NCBI RefSeq assembly: GCF_018918145.1
Contig: NZ_JAHLPX010000010.1
Span: 1-50,010 of the forward strand
DNA length: 50,010 nt
Direction of reading: 5' to 3'
Source: Anaerotignum sp. MSJ-24
GTDB taxonomy: Bacteria; Bacillota; Clostridia; Lachnospirales; Anaerotignaceae
Every line of letters starts with the position of its first letter. The first letter of the stretch is position 1. The position numbers and the translations under genes were made by a program. Shown one piece after another: positions 6,344-15,147 of the stretch. Under the pieces are notes generated by a model. That model was not told where the DNA came from. It was given only the letters and a program-made list of their open reading frames with translations, and made no database searches.

Positions 6344-8231
6344 TTTTTTTGATACCGTTATCGGTGTACTGAAACAGGATGAAAGGTTCTTTTCGGCAGA
6401 GGGTGAACTGCTCCGCAACGCTGTCTATGAAGCTGCCATGAAGATGGATAGTGCCTTGCTAAAGCTTCTCTATAATAACGAAGTTACAAGAGAACGCTTC
6501 TTCACGGATGTTGAGGGTATTTCTGTTTTTGATAAGGTCGGATTCGGATGGGTCATCAATAACCGTCAATTCCTCCCCGATTCTTATACACGCTATAAAA
6601 ATAAAATCGGTTTGGTGAACGGGAATGGCGACTACATTTCCACATCGAACGATGTTGAGCTTGTTTTTCCGTACAAGGATTGCGTTCTTGAGGGCGGGCA
6701 AACCAAAGAAGACCAGAAGCGCAGCGAGATTTTCTATAATGAAACGCTTGCGCCCGATGAAGTTGACAGGCTTCTTTATCCGAAAGTGTTAGTAAATGCA
6801 ACGCGGCACACAGCTGACGCAGCGGAACGGATTACGGAGATAACAGAAAATGACAATATTTTCATAAAAGGCAACAATATACTCGCACTTGCGTCTTTAC
6901 TAAAACGGTATGAGGGGAAAATTAAGTGTATCTATATTGACCCTCCATACAATACAAGAAGTGACGCAAACACTTTTGCGTACAATAATACCTTTAATCA
7001 TTCCACATGGCTCACATTTATGAAAAACCGTTTGGAGCTTGCCAAAAAGTTGCTAAGTGATGATGGAATTATTTATATAGATATAGACCACTATGAATTG
7101 TTTTATTTAGGGGCGCTGGCAGACGAGATATTCGGATATGAAAACCGACTTGGTGTGTTGGCTGTTGTTCATAACTTAAAGGGGCGTTATAGCGAATTTT
7201 TCTCTGTCGCACACGAGAATAAATTGGTGTATGCAAAAAATGCAGAAAACGCTGTCATCAAAGACTATCAGTTTGACAACTCAGATAGCTACCCGTTTGA
7301 AGATGAAATTAGTAAGTACAAAATAGTTGGACTTCAAAGAACAGGTAACGGTTCGCTTCGTGAAGAACGACCGAATCTCTTTTATCCTGTGTTTTATAAT
7401 CCACAGACTGAAGAAATTTCGACTAAACAAAAAGATGGTTTTGTGGCTATTTATCCTATCGATTCGGATGGCATTGAGCGAAGATGGCGATGGGGCAAAA
7501 AAAAGATAGAAGAAGAATGGAAAACGGAAATGGTTGTAAAACAAGTCAAAGGCGAATATAAGCTCTATACTAAAATCCGAATTAAAGGAGATAGACCTAA
7601 GACTCTGTGGAATAGACCTGAGTATTCTGGAACAACAGGAACAAACGAATTAAAAGACTTAGTTTCTTACAACGATTTTTCCTATCCCAAATCCGTCGAG
7701 TTAGTAATTGATTCTTTGCAAGTTGCAACCGATGAAGACTCAATTATTTTGGACTTTTTTGGTGGCAGCGGTACAACTGGTCAAGCAGTTATGGATTTGA
7801 ACAAACGGGATAATGGCAGCAGAAAATTTATCCTTGTTGAGCAAATGGACTATATAAATACCGTTTCTGTACCCAGATTGAAAGCGGTAATCAAGAAAAA
7901 CTCCATTGGCTCTTTTGTTTACTGTGAGCTTGCCAAACTGAACCAAAAGTATGTAGACGATATTCAAGCGGCGTCCACCGATGCCGAGATTGTTACCATC
8001 TGGCAGGATATGCTGAAAACGGGCTTCATCAGCTGCAAGGTCAATCCGAAAGATATTGATTTGGATGATGTTGCCTTTACGGAACTGTCGCTTTCCGATA
8101 AGAAGCGTTTCCTCATGGAAATGCTTGACAAGAACCAGCTGTATGTGAACTATTGCGACATGGAAGATGAAACTTTTGCTATTTCGGAAGAAGACAAGGC
8201 GTTTACAAAGAGTTTCTACGGGGAGGTGTAA
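6336..8231 (+). CDS. mod: Type III restriction-modification methyltransferase subunit Mod
   Basis: The start at 6336 (MANFFDTVIG) follows TGGAGGGG and overlaps the regulator stop; the product has 631 residues. An N6-adenine methyltransferase of the beta class is shown by motif IV DPPY at 202-205 lying before the SAM-binding motif FFGGSGT at 474-480, with YIDIDHYELFYLG between. The stretch about 230-470 holds the target recognition domain and determines the recognised site, which cannot be predicted from sequence alone. Mod methylates one strand of an asymmetric site and is required by Res for cleavage. No simple-sequence repeat suggesting phase variation was seen in the gene. Confidence 0.95.
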   Translation: MANFFDTVIGVLKQDERFFSAEGELLRNAVYEAAMKMDSALLKLLYNNEVTRERFFTDVEGISVFDKVGFGWVINNRQFLPDSYTRYKNKIGLVNGNGDYISTSNDVELVFPYKDCVLEGGQTKEDQKRSEIFYNETLAPDEVDRLLYPKVLVNATRHTADAAERITEITENDNIFIKGNNILALASLLKRYEGKIKCIYIDPPYNTRSDANTFAYNNTFNHSTWLTFMKNRLELAKKLLSDDGIIYIDIDHYELFYLGALADEIFGYENRLGVLAVVHNLKGRYSEFFSVAHENKLVYAKNAENAVIKDYQFDNSDSYPFEDEISKYKIVGLQRTGNGSLREERPNLFYPVFYNPQTEEISTKQKDGFVAIYPIDSDGIERRWRWGKKKIEEEWKTEMVVKQVKGEYKLYTKIRIKGDRPKTLWNRPEYSGTTGTNELKDLVSYNDFSYPKSVELVIDSLQVATDEDSIILDFFGGSGTTGQAVMDLNKRDNGSRKFILVEQMDYINTVSVPRLKAVIKKNSIGSFVYCELAKLNQKYVDDIQAASTDAEIVTIWQDMLKTGFISCKVNPKDIDLDDVAFTELSLSDKKRFLMEMLDKNQLYVNYCDMEDETFAISEEDKAFTKSFYGEV

Positions 8232-8236
8232 CCGAG

Positions 8237-10834
8237 ATGCCGTTCCTTTACGAACAGCTTGACACACTGCGGGATTTCGGCAGTTACACCGAGATTCCGC
8301 CGTACATACAGGAGAATGTGAATCAGCGTTTCGAGCTGCGCCCGTATCAGATAGGTGCATTTGAAAACTTCATCACTTACTTTGAAAATGAAAAAATGTG
8401 CTGCAAACCGACGCAAACGCTGTTCCACATGGCAACTGGTTCTGGCAAGACGATGATAATGGCTGGATTGATGCTGTACCTTTACAAAAAGGGGTATCGC
8501 AACTTCTTGTTCTTTGTAAACCTGTCAAATATCGTCAACAAGACGAGAGAAAATTTCTTGAACGCTCTTTCAAGCAAATATCTGTTTGCCGATGAAATCC
8601 GCTTGAACGGTGAGCGTATCCAGATTAAGGAAGTGAGCAACTTCCAGTATTCGGACGATGATGCAATCAATATCTGCTTTACGACAACGCAAGGGCTTCA
8701 TTCAGATATGTGGACTGCAAAGGAAAACGCCCTGTCCGATGACGATTTCGCAAATAAAAAGGTCGTTTTTATCTCGGATGAAGCGCACCATCTGAATGTT
8801 GACACAAAGGCACTTGCCAAGAACAAGGACGAACAGGACAATTATAAGAGTTGGGAATATACAGTGCGCCGTATCTTTGAAATGAACAAGGATAATGTGC
8901 TGCTTGAGTTTACGGCTACCTGCGATATTCACAATCCGCAGATTCGGGCTGAATACGAAAGCAAAATCGTATATGACTATCCACTTTCAAAATTCAGAGC
9001 AGATGGCTACTCCAAAGAAATCAAGACTCTGCGCTCCGATGTGTCAGTTATGGAACGGGCGATTCAAGCGATAATGCTGAGTCAGTACCGTTTAAAAGTG
9101 TTTCAAGACAATCGCCTGTCTGTAAAGCCTGTTGTGCTGTTCAAAGCAGCAAAAATTGCGGACAGCAATGCGTTCATGGAAGATCTTATTGACACCGTGA
9201 AAAATCTGACGGGTGATGAGCTGCGTCGTGTTTCCGAACTGACGGACAATGAAACGCTGGGTGAAGCATACACTTATTTTGAGAAGAACGGTATCAGTTT
9301 TGAGCAGTTGGCGCAGGAATTGCGGGATGATTTTTCCGCAGAGCATTGTATTTCTGCCAACGATGACAAGGAAGCGGCGGCAAGACAGATTGCGCTAAAC
9401 TCTCTGGAAGATGCAACAAATCCATATCGTGCCGTTTTTGAGGTCAAGAAGTTGGATGAGGGTTGGGATGTTCTCAATCTGTTTGATATTGTCCGCTTAT
9501 ATGAAACACGACAGTCAAGCGGTAAAAGAATATCTCCTGCGACAATTTCAGAAGCACAGCTAATCGGTCGTGGCGCACGCTATTGTCCGTTCCAGATTGA
9601 CGATGAGCAGGAAAAATACAAGCGAAAGTACGATACTGATATTGACAATCCGCTGCGTATCTGCGAGGAACTTTATTATCATTGTCAGAATGACAGCCGT
9701 TATATCGGTGAACTTAATAATGCGCTGCGTGAAATCGGCGTTGACATTGAGAATCAGACGGTTCGTACCTATGTTTTGAAAGACACTTTTAAGGCAGATT
9801 CGTTGTACCGTGAGGGGCTTGTCTTCACGAATGACCGAGTTGAAAAAAGCAGAAATGATGTTGACGGACTGCTTCCGTCTGTCCGAGAACACATCTATGC
9901 TGTTAAGCTCTCAACGGGCAGCTCTGGCGAAGATACCATTTTCGGAGCGGGTAATGCGCTGACGGAAAAGACTGTTGCAACATACACCTATCGGACGGAC
10001 ATTCAGACAATTGCCGATATGAATTACGCAATCGTCCATAAGGCACTTTGCAAATACAGCGTGTTCAAGTTTAATACTCTGAAAAGCTATTTCCCTAATT
10101 TGAAGTCTACCAGAGAGTTTATAACTAGTCCGAACTATCTGGGGGCGATTAAGATTGAAATCACATCAAAGTACGAAACGCCTACGCCGTCCATTCTTTT
10201 CTCTGCTTGTGTAAATGTTCTGGGAAAAGTCGCTGAGTCTGTTTCTGATATTGAAATAACCTATGTCGGCACGACAGAATTTAAGCCTACACGCATCAGC
10301 GAAATGTTCAAAGACAAAAAGTGCAACTATACCATCGTGCATGACGGCGGTTTAGGTTATTCTCAGAACGATGCATCTGTTCCGAATGGGTGGAAAATTG
10401 ACTTGTCAAAGGAAGATTGGTTTGCCTTTGAAGACAACTTCGGAACAAGCGAAGAAAAGGCATTTGTCGCTTATTTCAAGTCTTTTATACCCCACTTGAA
10501 AGAGAAGTACGATAAAGTGTTTCTTGTCAGAAATGAACGCCAGCTGCACATCTATTCATTTGATGGTGGTGAACGCTTTGAGCCAGACTATCTGTTATTT
10601 CTACACAAACAGAACGATGCGGGCTATGAGCAGCTGCAAGTGTTCATTGAACCAAAAGGAACACACCTCATTGCTGATGACAAGTGGAAAGAGGACTTCT
10701 TGCTTGAAATCGAGGACAAGGCAGTCACAACAAAAATCTTTGTAGATGACAACAAGTACAAAATCTGGGGTTTCCATTTCTTTAACACAGATGTCCGTAT
10801 GAACGAATTTGCAAAAGATATGGAAAGGCTGTAA
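8237..10834 (+). CDS. res: Type III restriction enzyme Res (SF2 helicase plus PD-ExK nuclease)
   Basis: This 865-residue protein starts 5 bases after mod, with GGGAGGTG as ribosome site. Helicase motifs are in order: Walker A MATGSGKT (65-72), DEAH (181-184), TAT (226-228), the type III-specific LDEGWDVLN stretch, and motif VI GRGAR (444-448). The C-terminal nuclease shows FEPDYL with D784 and IEPKG with E805 and K807, the PD-(D/E)xK layout. All key residues are present, so the enzyme should be active. With Mod it cuts DNA carrying two head-to-head unmethylated sites using ATP. Length is within the family range (about 850-1000). Confidence 0.95.
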   Translation: MPFLYEQLDTLRDFGSYTEIPPYIQENVNQRFELRPYQIGAFENFITYFENEKMCCKPTQTLFHMATGSGKTMIMAGLMLYLYKKGYRNFLFFVNLSNIVNKTRENFLNALSSKYLFADEIRLNGERIQIKEVSNFQYSDDDAINICFTTTQGLHSDMWTAKENALSDDDFANKKVVFISDEAHHLNVDTKALAKNKDEQDNYKSWEYTVRRIFEMNKDNVLLEFTATCDIHNPQIRAEYESKIVYDYPLSKFRADGYSKEIKTLRSDVSVMERAIQAIMLSQYRLKVFQDNRLSVKPVVLFKAAKIADSNAFMEDLIDTVKNLTGDELRRVSELTDNETLGEAYTYFEKNGISFEQLAQELRDDFSAEHCISANDDKEAAARQIALNSLEDATNPYRAVFEVKKLDEGWDVLNLFDIVRLYETRQSSGKRISPATISEAQLIGRGARYCPFQIDDEQEKYKRKYDTDIDNPLRICEELYYHCQNDSRYIGELNNALREIGVDIENQTVRTYVLKDTFKADSLYREGLVFTNDRVEKSRNDVDGLLPSVREHIYAVKLSTGSSGEDTIFGAGNALTEKTVATYTYRTDIQTIADMNYAIVHKALCKYSVFKFNTLKSYFPNLKSTREFITSPNYLGAIKIEITSKYETPTPSILFSACVNVLGKVAESVSDIEITYVGTTEFKPTRISEMFKDKKCNYTIVHDGGLGYSQNDASVPNGWKIDLSKEDWFAFEDNFGTSEEKAFVAYFKSFIPHLKEKYDKVFLVRNERQLHIYSFDGGERFEPDYLLFLHKQNDAGYEQLQVFIEPKGTHLIADDKWKEDFLLEIEDKAVTTKIFVDDNKYKIWGFHFFNTDVRMNEFAKDMERL

Positions 10835-10859
10835 ATAGATATAGTTGGAGGTAGGTATT

Positions 10860-12320
10860 ATGGCATTGACTAAAAAAGAAAAGGAGATTCTTTCTCAAGT
10901 CGCAAAAAAGCCAGCGATATTAAAGATGGCTCCCTCGGATTCTTTGAAGAAAAAACAGTTTATCAAAGAAGCTGTTGCGATGAATCCGAAAGCAATAAAG
11001 TATGCAGATAGCGAATTGCTGGGCGATTTTACCTTTTTAGAAAAACTTGTTGCGACAGATGGTATGGTAGCTGCATATGTTCCTGCAAAATATGCACCAG
11101 CTCAACTGTTTCTTACTGCACTCGAAAACACTTTTGAGGTAGAGCCGTTTATTCCAAATCGAGTTTATAAAGAAATGTCTGATGGAATGGTCATTGAAAC
11201 CGAAACTCCATATATAATTTATCGTGATTTATCTGATACCTACAGATATAGATGCCCAGACCTGATAAAGAATAAAAATAACGCAATTTTTATTTCTAAG
11301 CACTTCATAGCAGGCTTTTTCTATTATGCTGCAAAAAAGTACAGTGCAGACAGAGATGTTGCTTTAGCTGCTGTTTTAACATCAGCACATAATTATCATT
11401 ATATAGATGATTCTCTGAAAAATGATGCTGAGATAATAAAATGTGCTTATCGCAACAATCCCGCAGCGTTTGTTGATGATAAATCGCTTGCTCCGTATAG
11501 AAGTTCTTTAGTGAATGATAGAGATTTTATCAAGGATTGCTTGATTTCTTATCATGTTTGCGTTCTCGAACCAGAGTATGCTGATGATAGAGAGATTGCG
11601 CTTTTGGCTATTAGAAATGCTATTTCTAATAGAAAATTTGATTTGTGCAAAGGAAACTATTCCATTTTATCTGACCGTCTAAAAATGGATGATGAAATTA
11701 TCAAAATGGTCTTGAGTTTCAACGGTCAGATACTAGATGAAATGCCAGCCTGCATAAGGGATAACGATGAGTATGTGACAATTGCTCTAAAAAATTCTGG
11801 ATATGCCGTTGATTTTATATCCGAGCGACTTCTCAAAGATAGTGCTTTTGTATGGAGCATATTGAAAGAATTAGATGGCGACAATTTCTTTTATGTTTTG
11901 AACAAAATTGAAAGCAGTTTTTTGAATGACCCAAAGTTGCTTGAGTTGGCAGAAAAGAAAGATTATTGCTGTTATAGCTTGTTGTGGAATGAAAGTTCAG
12001 ATGAATTGTGCGAATTTCTCATGCAATTATTTGAAAATATTACTGAAAATCCAACTCATATGCACCATAAGGATTTACTCAAATACCTCCCAGACTGTTT
12101 AAGAAACGACGCTTTAATGGCAACTATGTGCATTCAGAATAATCCTGGAATGTACCTGTATGTAGGTGATGAATTGAAAGACAATGCGGAATTTGCACTT
12201 TCTCTTATGATTGATAATAATATTGATATATCAGAATATTTATCTGATAAGTTAAAATGCGATAAAAATGTATCCGCTTACTTAAAGAGGCTTGAGTTAA
12301 AAGAAAGGCTCAAATTATAA
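10860..12320 (+). CDS. DUF4116-repeat protein, accessory gene of the R-M operon
   Basis: The start at 10860 (MALTKKEKEILSQVAKKP) has TTGGAGGTAGG in front; an upstream TTG in frame would place the ribosome site inside the gene. The 486-residue, helical protein carries degenerate repeats of the DUF4116 kind, each an A-x3-A-N-x-x-A-x-x-Y-A-D/S-x-x-L-x-x-D pattern. Clear ones begin near 36, 164, 190, 273, 301 and 417, e.g. KYADSELLGD, HYIDDSLKND and DFISERLLKD. DUF4116 repeats have no established biochemical role; they probably form an alpha-solenoid that binds partners. It follows res by 25 bases, so it is expected to be expressed with the restriction system. Confidence 0.7.
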   Translation: MALTKKEKEILSQVAKKPAILKMAPSDSLKKKQFIKEAVAMNPKAIKYADSELLGDFTFLEKLVATDGMVAAYVPAKYAPAQLFLTALENTFEVEPFIPNRVYKEMSDGMVIETETPYIIYRDLSDTYRYRCPDLIKNKNNAIFISKHFIAGFFYYAAKKYSADRDVALAAVLTSAHNYHYIDDSLKNDAEIIKCAYRNNPAAFVDDKSLAPYRSSLVNDRDFIKDCLISYHVCVLEPEYADDREIALLAIRNAISNRKFDLCKGNYSILSDRLKMDDEIIKMVLSFNGQILDEMPACIRDNDEYVTIALKNSGYAVDFISERLLKDSAFVWSILKELDGDNFFYVLNKIESSFLNDPKLLELAEKKDYCCYSLLWNESSDELCEFLMQLFENITENPTHMHHKDLLKYLPDCLRNDALMATMCIQNNPGMYLYVGDELKDNAEFALSLMIDNNIDISEYLSDKLKCDKNVSAYLKRLELKERLKL

Positions 12321-12347
12321 TAAATCCCGCAATGAGGAGATGAGAAA

Positions 12348-13310
12348 ATGAGCTATATGAGTCCATTTGAACAAGACATATCTAAAATGGACTTCTTGCA
12401 GCTTTCAGAATGGCTTTCACTATGTCGCTCTATAGTTATAAGAGATAATTATTCTAATGAGGAAGACTTTTTTGCTGCTCTTGATGCGTTCTGTGAAGAT
12501 TGGGAATACCACTATGAGCAGAACAAAAAGGTGTATGCGTCAAAAAAGTTTGGAATGGCTCGGCTTTTCGCCACCTATAAAAACCGTGTTAATCTAAAAG
12601 TTAGGTTCGGCAAAGAAAGAAATTCAATAGAAACTATCCCGTTTGACACATACGGCAACATCCATTCAAATGATGTTATATTGTGGAAGCCAGAAGCACT
12701 TGAAACAATTGAGCATAGCGTATCGTTGGATTATCAAAACATTTTAGAAGTGTTTAAGCCGCAAAATAAGAGCTGCTATAAAACGCTGTTGCATGAGGTG
12801 GTTTCGGAACAAGCATTTTGCAATATTGATATTAAAATTCGGGCTGAAAAGGATGGCAAGAAATTCAGTGCAATGACTTACCAAGAGTTCATGGCTGAAT
12901 GTGAAAAGAATGATACTTACAGAATCACAGCAGTTGCAAACAAGAAGAAAAGCAATTATAATGCTGCGTTGGATGCCTGCGGAGTGTCTTCGACTACATA
13001 CCATGAGTTCCACGGTGAGCGAACATCTCAAAAAGAGTTCGACAAAAAGTTTTTCATCAATTTAGGGTTTGCCCTTGCTTTGCCCTATCCATCGATGTCA
13101 CGGCTGCTCATCTATAATGGTTACACATTCAACAGTGAGGGGCGTGTATTTGACGAAGTGTGCAGGAAAGCATTTCAAATAGGCTTTAGCCGAGAGATGG
13201 CAATAGCACTGATTGATAAGAAAAACGCTGAGTTGGCTAAAAGTCCAATGTCCTTTAATCCTGTTCCAAACTTGACGAAAATATCCTCTGGCAAGAGGAA
13301 GAGAGTATAG
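12348..13310 (+). CDS. Unknown protein with C-terminal HTH-like region, last gene of the R-M operon
   Basis: The start at 12348 follows ATGAGGAGATGAGAAA. The 320-residue product has an N-terminal helical part (EEDFFAALDAFCEDWEYHYE), a central mixed region and a C-terminal segment: SSTTYHEFHGERTSQKEFDK, then FFINLGFALALPYPSMSRLL and YNGYTFNSEGRVFDE. That C-terminal order resembles HTH-plus-helix modules attached to several Firmicute accessory proteins, where a T/S-x-Y-x-x-F helix precedes an A-L-A-L..L-L...G-Y-T-x-x motif. It may read DNA or a partner. It lies 27 bases after the DUF4116 gene with no promoter or terminator between. No enzymatic motif was recognised; function unknown. Confidence 0.65.
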   Translation: MSYMSPFEQDISKMDFLQLSEWLSLCRSIVIRDNYSNEEDFFAALDAFCEDWEYHYEQNKKVYASKKFGMARLFATYKNRVNLKVRFGKERNSIETIPFDTYGNIHSNDVILWKPEALETIEHSVSLDYQNILEVFKPQNKSCYKTLLHEVVSEQAFCNIDIKIRAEKDGKKFSAMTYQEFMAECEKNDTYRITAVANKKKSNYNAALDACGVSSTTYHEFHGERTSQKEFDKKFFINLGFALALPYPSMSRLLIYNGYTFNSEGRVFDEVCRKAFQIGFSREMAIALIDKKNAELAKSPMSFNPVPNLTKISSGKRKRV

Positions 13311-13338
13311 TTTCCGCTTAATTTGCAGCAACATATTT

Positions 13339-13368
13339 TGACGCAAGCTGACGCAATTTTTGACGCAA
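13339..13368. repeat. Three TGACGCAA direct repeats, one helical turn apart
   Basis: TGACGCAA occurs at 13339-13346, 13349-13356 and 13361-13368, with start-to-start distances of 10 and 12 bases. Repeats on one face of the helix near the end of an integrative element resemble integrase arm-type sites; a repressor array is the other option. I found no matching copy at the left end. Confidence 0.45.
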
Positions 13369-13551
13369 TTATACTGGTGGACTGTAAAGAAATGATGGAA
13401 TGTAGAGATTGTCCACACCCCCAAATGTAAGTATATAGACCGCAAAACACAGGGATTTACACTAAGTTTTAAGAGTGGGAATAATATACTTTAGAGGACA
13501 AATATTATTATCCCGAAACGGATAAAAATATTTGGCAATCAATAAAAAATG

Positions 13552-13594
13552 AAACCTTGAGATATGAGCAAAAACAGCCTGTATTTCAAGGTTT
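13552..13594 (+). terminator. Probable terminator
   Basis: AAACCTTGA (13552-13560) pairs with TCAAGGTTT (13586-13594) around a 25-base loop and is followed by TTTATTTT. It could end transcripts of the R-M operon. Confidence 0.5.
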
Positions 13595-13782
13595 TTTATT
13601 TTGATATGGCGAAAAGCCGGACTATCTGGATAAATGAACCGGCAGAAGATTGCTTTCTTCCAGAGCAAACGGTAAATGCTGTAATAACATCGTTTCCGAA
13701 GAATGACTGGGTAGGCATATACAGGTGAGTGAGAGAAAGATTTTAGATAAGAGATAATTTATCAGTAAAATAACATGATTGG

Positions 13783-13807
13783 GAGCAAGTCAGAAAATGG
13801 CTTGCTC
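13783..13807 (+). terminator. Weak terminator-like hairpin
   Basis: GAGCAAG (13783-13789) pairs with CTTGCTC (13801-13807), followed by TTTACTTTAC. Short stem and a broken T tract make it a weak call. Confidence 0.4.
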
Positions 13808-14002
13808 TTTACTTTACAATAATATCGGTTAATTTATAATTAGTTGAACCAAAGAAAATCTTTGCTATTTTAATATCTAATAACAATTACTTTTGAAAGA
13901 TTAGTGTGAATTTTTTATATTTATAATAGTCAATTTTTTGACTTTTTGCCGGAAGGATATGCAGAAGAGTTTGACATAACAAAAAACTAAAAAAATGCTT
14001 AC

Positions 14003-14437
14003 TTGTATTGCAAATTTCGAGATGAGCAATTTGCATTGTATGATGAATACGCCAAACGTCGCGGTATGCTGATGAAAACGCTGCTTGTGTTTAATGTCCT
14101 ATATTGTGATGACTTCTATCACAAAGGCGGCATGATGCAGGCTGAAATATGTCAACGCACATTTCAATCTAAGCAAACCGTCAATCTGATTATACGAAAT
14201 CTTTTAAGTGAGTCTTATGTGACAGTCGAGACACGAAAAGACAATAAACGTGAGAAATTAGTGAAAATAACGGAAGAAGGAAAAATCTACTGTGAAAAAA
14301 TCGTCCGCCATATTACCTGGGCAGAAGATAAAGCTATGTCCATGTTTTCTCCGGAAGAACAACGACAGCTAATTGATCTTTCACGGACATATACAAAAAA
14401 TCTGACAGAACTTATCAATCAGGAAATGGAGGAATGA
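14003..14437 (+). CDS. MarR-family regulator with damaged or alternative start
   Basis: The frame encodes a MarR winged helix: TFQSKQTVNLIIRNLLSESY as recognition helix, then wing TVETRKDNKREKLVKITEEG, and a C-terminal dimer helix. MarR proteins repress drug or stress genes and release DNA on ligand binding. The only start in frame is TTG at 14003, 12 bases after an in-frame stop and without a clear ribosome site. An ATG at 13995 is one frame off. The N-terminal dimerisation helix is therefore short (about 144 residues in total, but starting in mid-helix). A frameshift or truncation is likely; the gene may be decaying. It stands just upstream of a clearly truncated gene. Confidence 0.65.
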   Translation: MYCKFRDEQFALYDEYAKRRGMLMKTLLVFNVLYCDDFYHKGGMMQAEICQRTFQSKQTVNLIIRNLLSESYVTVETRKDNKREKLVKITEEGKIYCEKIVRHITWAEDKAMSMFSPEEQRQLIDLSRTYTKNLTELINQEMEE

Positions 14438-14439
14438 AC

Positions 14440-14532
14440 ATGGAATTGTACGAAGCGGTTTATAAGAAAACCGCCGTTAATCTGAATTGGAATATATTGC
14501 TATTATCACAGTTGAGGAGCAAGTGTTATTAA
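14440..14532 (+). pseudogene. 30-codon stub of a gene formerly paired with marR
   Basis: ATG at 14440 starts two bases after the marR stop and has GGAGGAATGAAC in front, a good operon-type start. The frame, beginning MELYEAVYKKTAVNLNWNIL, closes after 30 codons. MarR genes are usually followed by a transporter or enzyme, so this looks like the 5' remnant of such a gene after a deletion. The original family cannot be told. Confidence 0.5.
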
Positions 14533-15065
14533 TACAGATAACAAATTAATAACATTGGCTCATGTAGGCAAGATAATACGGATAAATCAAAGATTCAAAA
14601 GAAAAGTAAACACGATAAAAAATAATCTCTAAACAAAATTGATTAGGGTTAATCGTATTATAATTTGCAGGGCACTCAAAAGTAAGAGTACACTAATGGT
14701 ATTCGATTGATATGCGAATTAAAATATAAATATAAAAACAGAGAATTATGGTATAGACAATATTATATGTACATTCATAAAGGATGAAAAGATGACAAAG
14801 AAATTCATAAAAAGTAAACTTAAAGAGGACTGCTGAAGGATCAAATATAGCTAAAAGAATACATAAACCTGTTCCGGATAGCAAGAGATAAATAAGACAA
14901 AAGTAAAGATAACTTAAAGTGGTAGTCTGTAACAGTTATACGATGGCAATTTTTAAAGTCAATTTAAGGTAGCAACAAGTACTGATTATTCTCAAGTCTG
15001 AGTAAACTATTAGTTCATTATGAGCTGTGATTTTGCAACTTATTTGTAAGCCTTAGAAATAAATT
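14533..15065. other. AT-rich stretch without recognisable genes
   Basis: About 530 bases with stops in all frames and no ribosome site followed by a protein-like frame. A 63-codon frame on the minus strand (14693-14884) is a low-complexity artefact of AT-rich DNA. This is probably the scar joining acquired DNA and the native chromosome. Confidence 0.5.
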
Positions 15066-15094
15066 TTGACTTTTATCTAAAATAAGCCTATAAT
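15066..15094 (+). promoter_or_regulatory. Sigma-A promoter of the gntR gene
   Basis: TTGACT (15066-15071), 17-base spacer, TATAAT (15089-15094). It is near consensus and lies 54 bases before the start codon. Confidence 0.8.
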
Positions 15095-15099
15095 AACAG

Positions 15100-15118
15100 T
15101 ATGTATATTTAATACATA
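15100..15118. promoter_or_regulatory. Palindromic operator, probably bound by GntR itself
   Basis: TATGTAT (15100-15106) and ATACATA (15112-15118) form perfect 7-base half-sites around ATTTA, at the expected transcription start just after the -10 box. The TGTAT...ATACA form fits FadR-type operators, so autorepression is likely. Confidence 0.7.
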
Positions 15119-15147
15119 ATGAATTTTTTTTGAAAGGATAAATTGTT

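Larger units (their letters stand above)
13311..14002. other. 690-bp gap at the right flank of the acquired region
   Basis: No sound gene is seen. Contents: three TGACGCAA repeats at 13339-13368, two terminator-like hairpins (13552-13594 and 13783-13807), and a 40-codon frame at 13606-13728 (starts MAKSRTIWINEPAEDC) without a ribosome site that may be a remnant of a lost gene. The region probably contains the right border of the mobile element. Confidence 0.45.

Noticed and set aside
7740-8360. A 206-codon minus-strand frame
   Set aside because: It is antisense to mod and res, which are complete and well supported.
13606-13728. A 40-codon plus-strand frame
   Set aside because: Protein-like but without a ribosome site or neighbours; kept only as a possible remnant within the gap entry.
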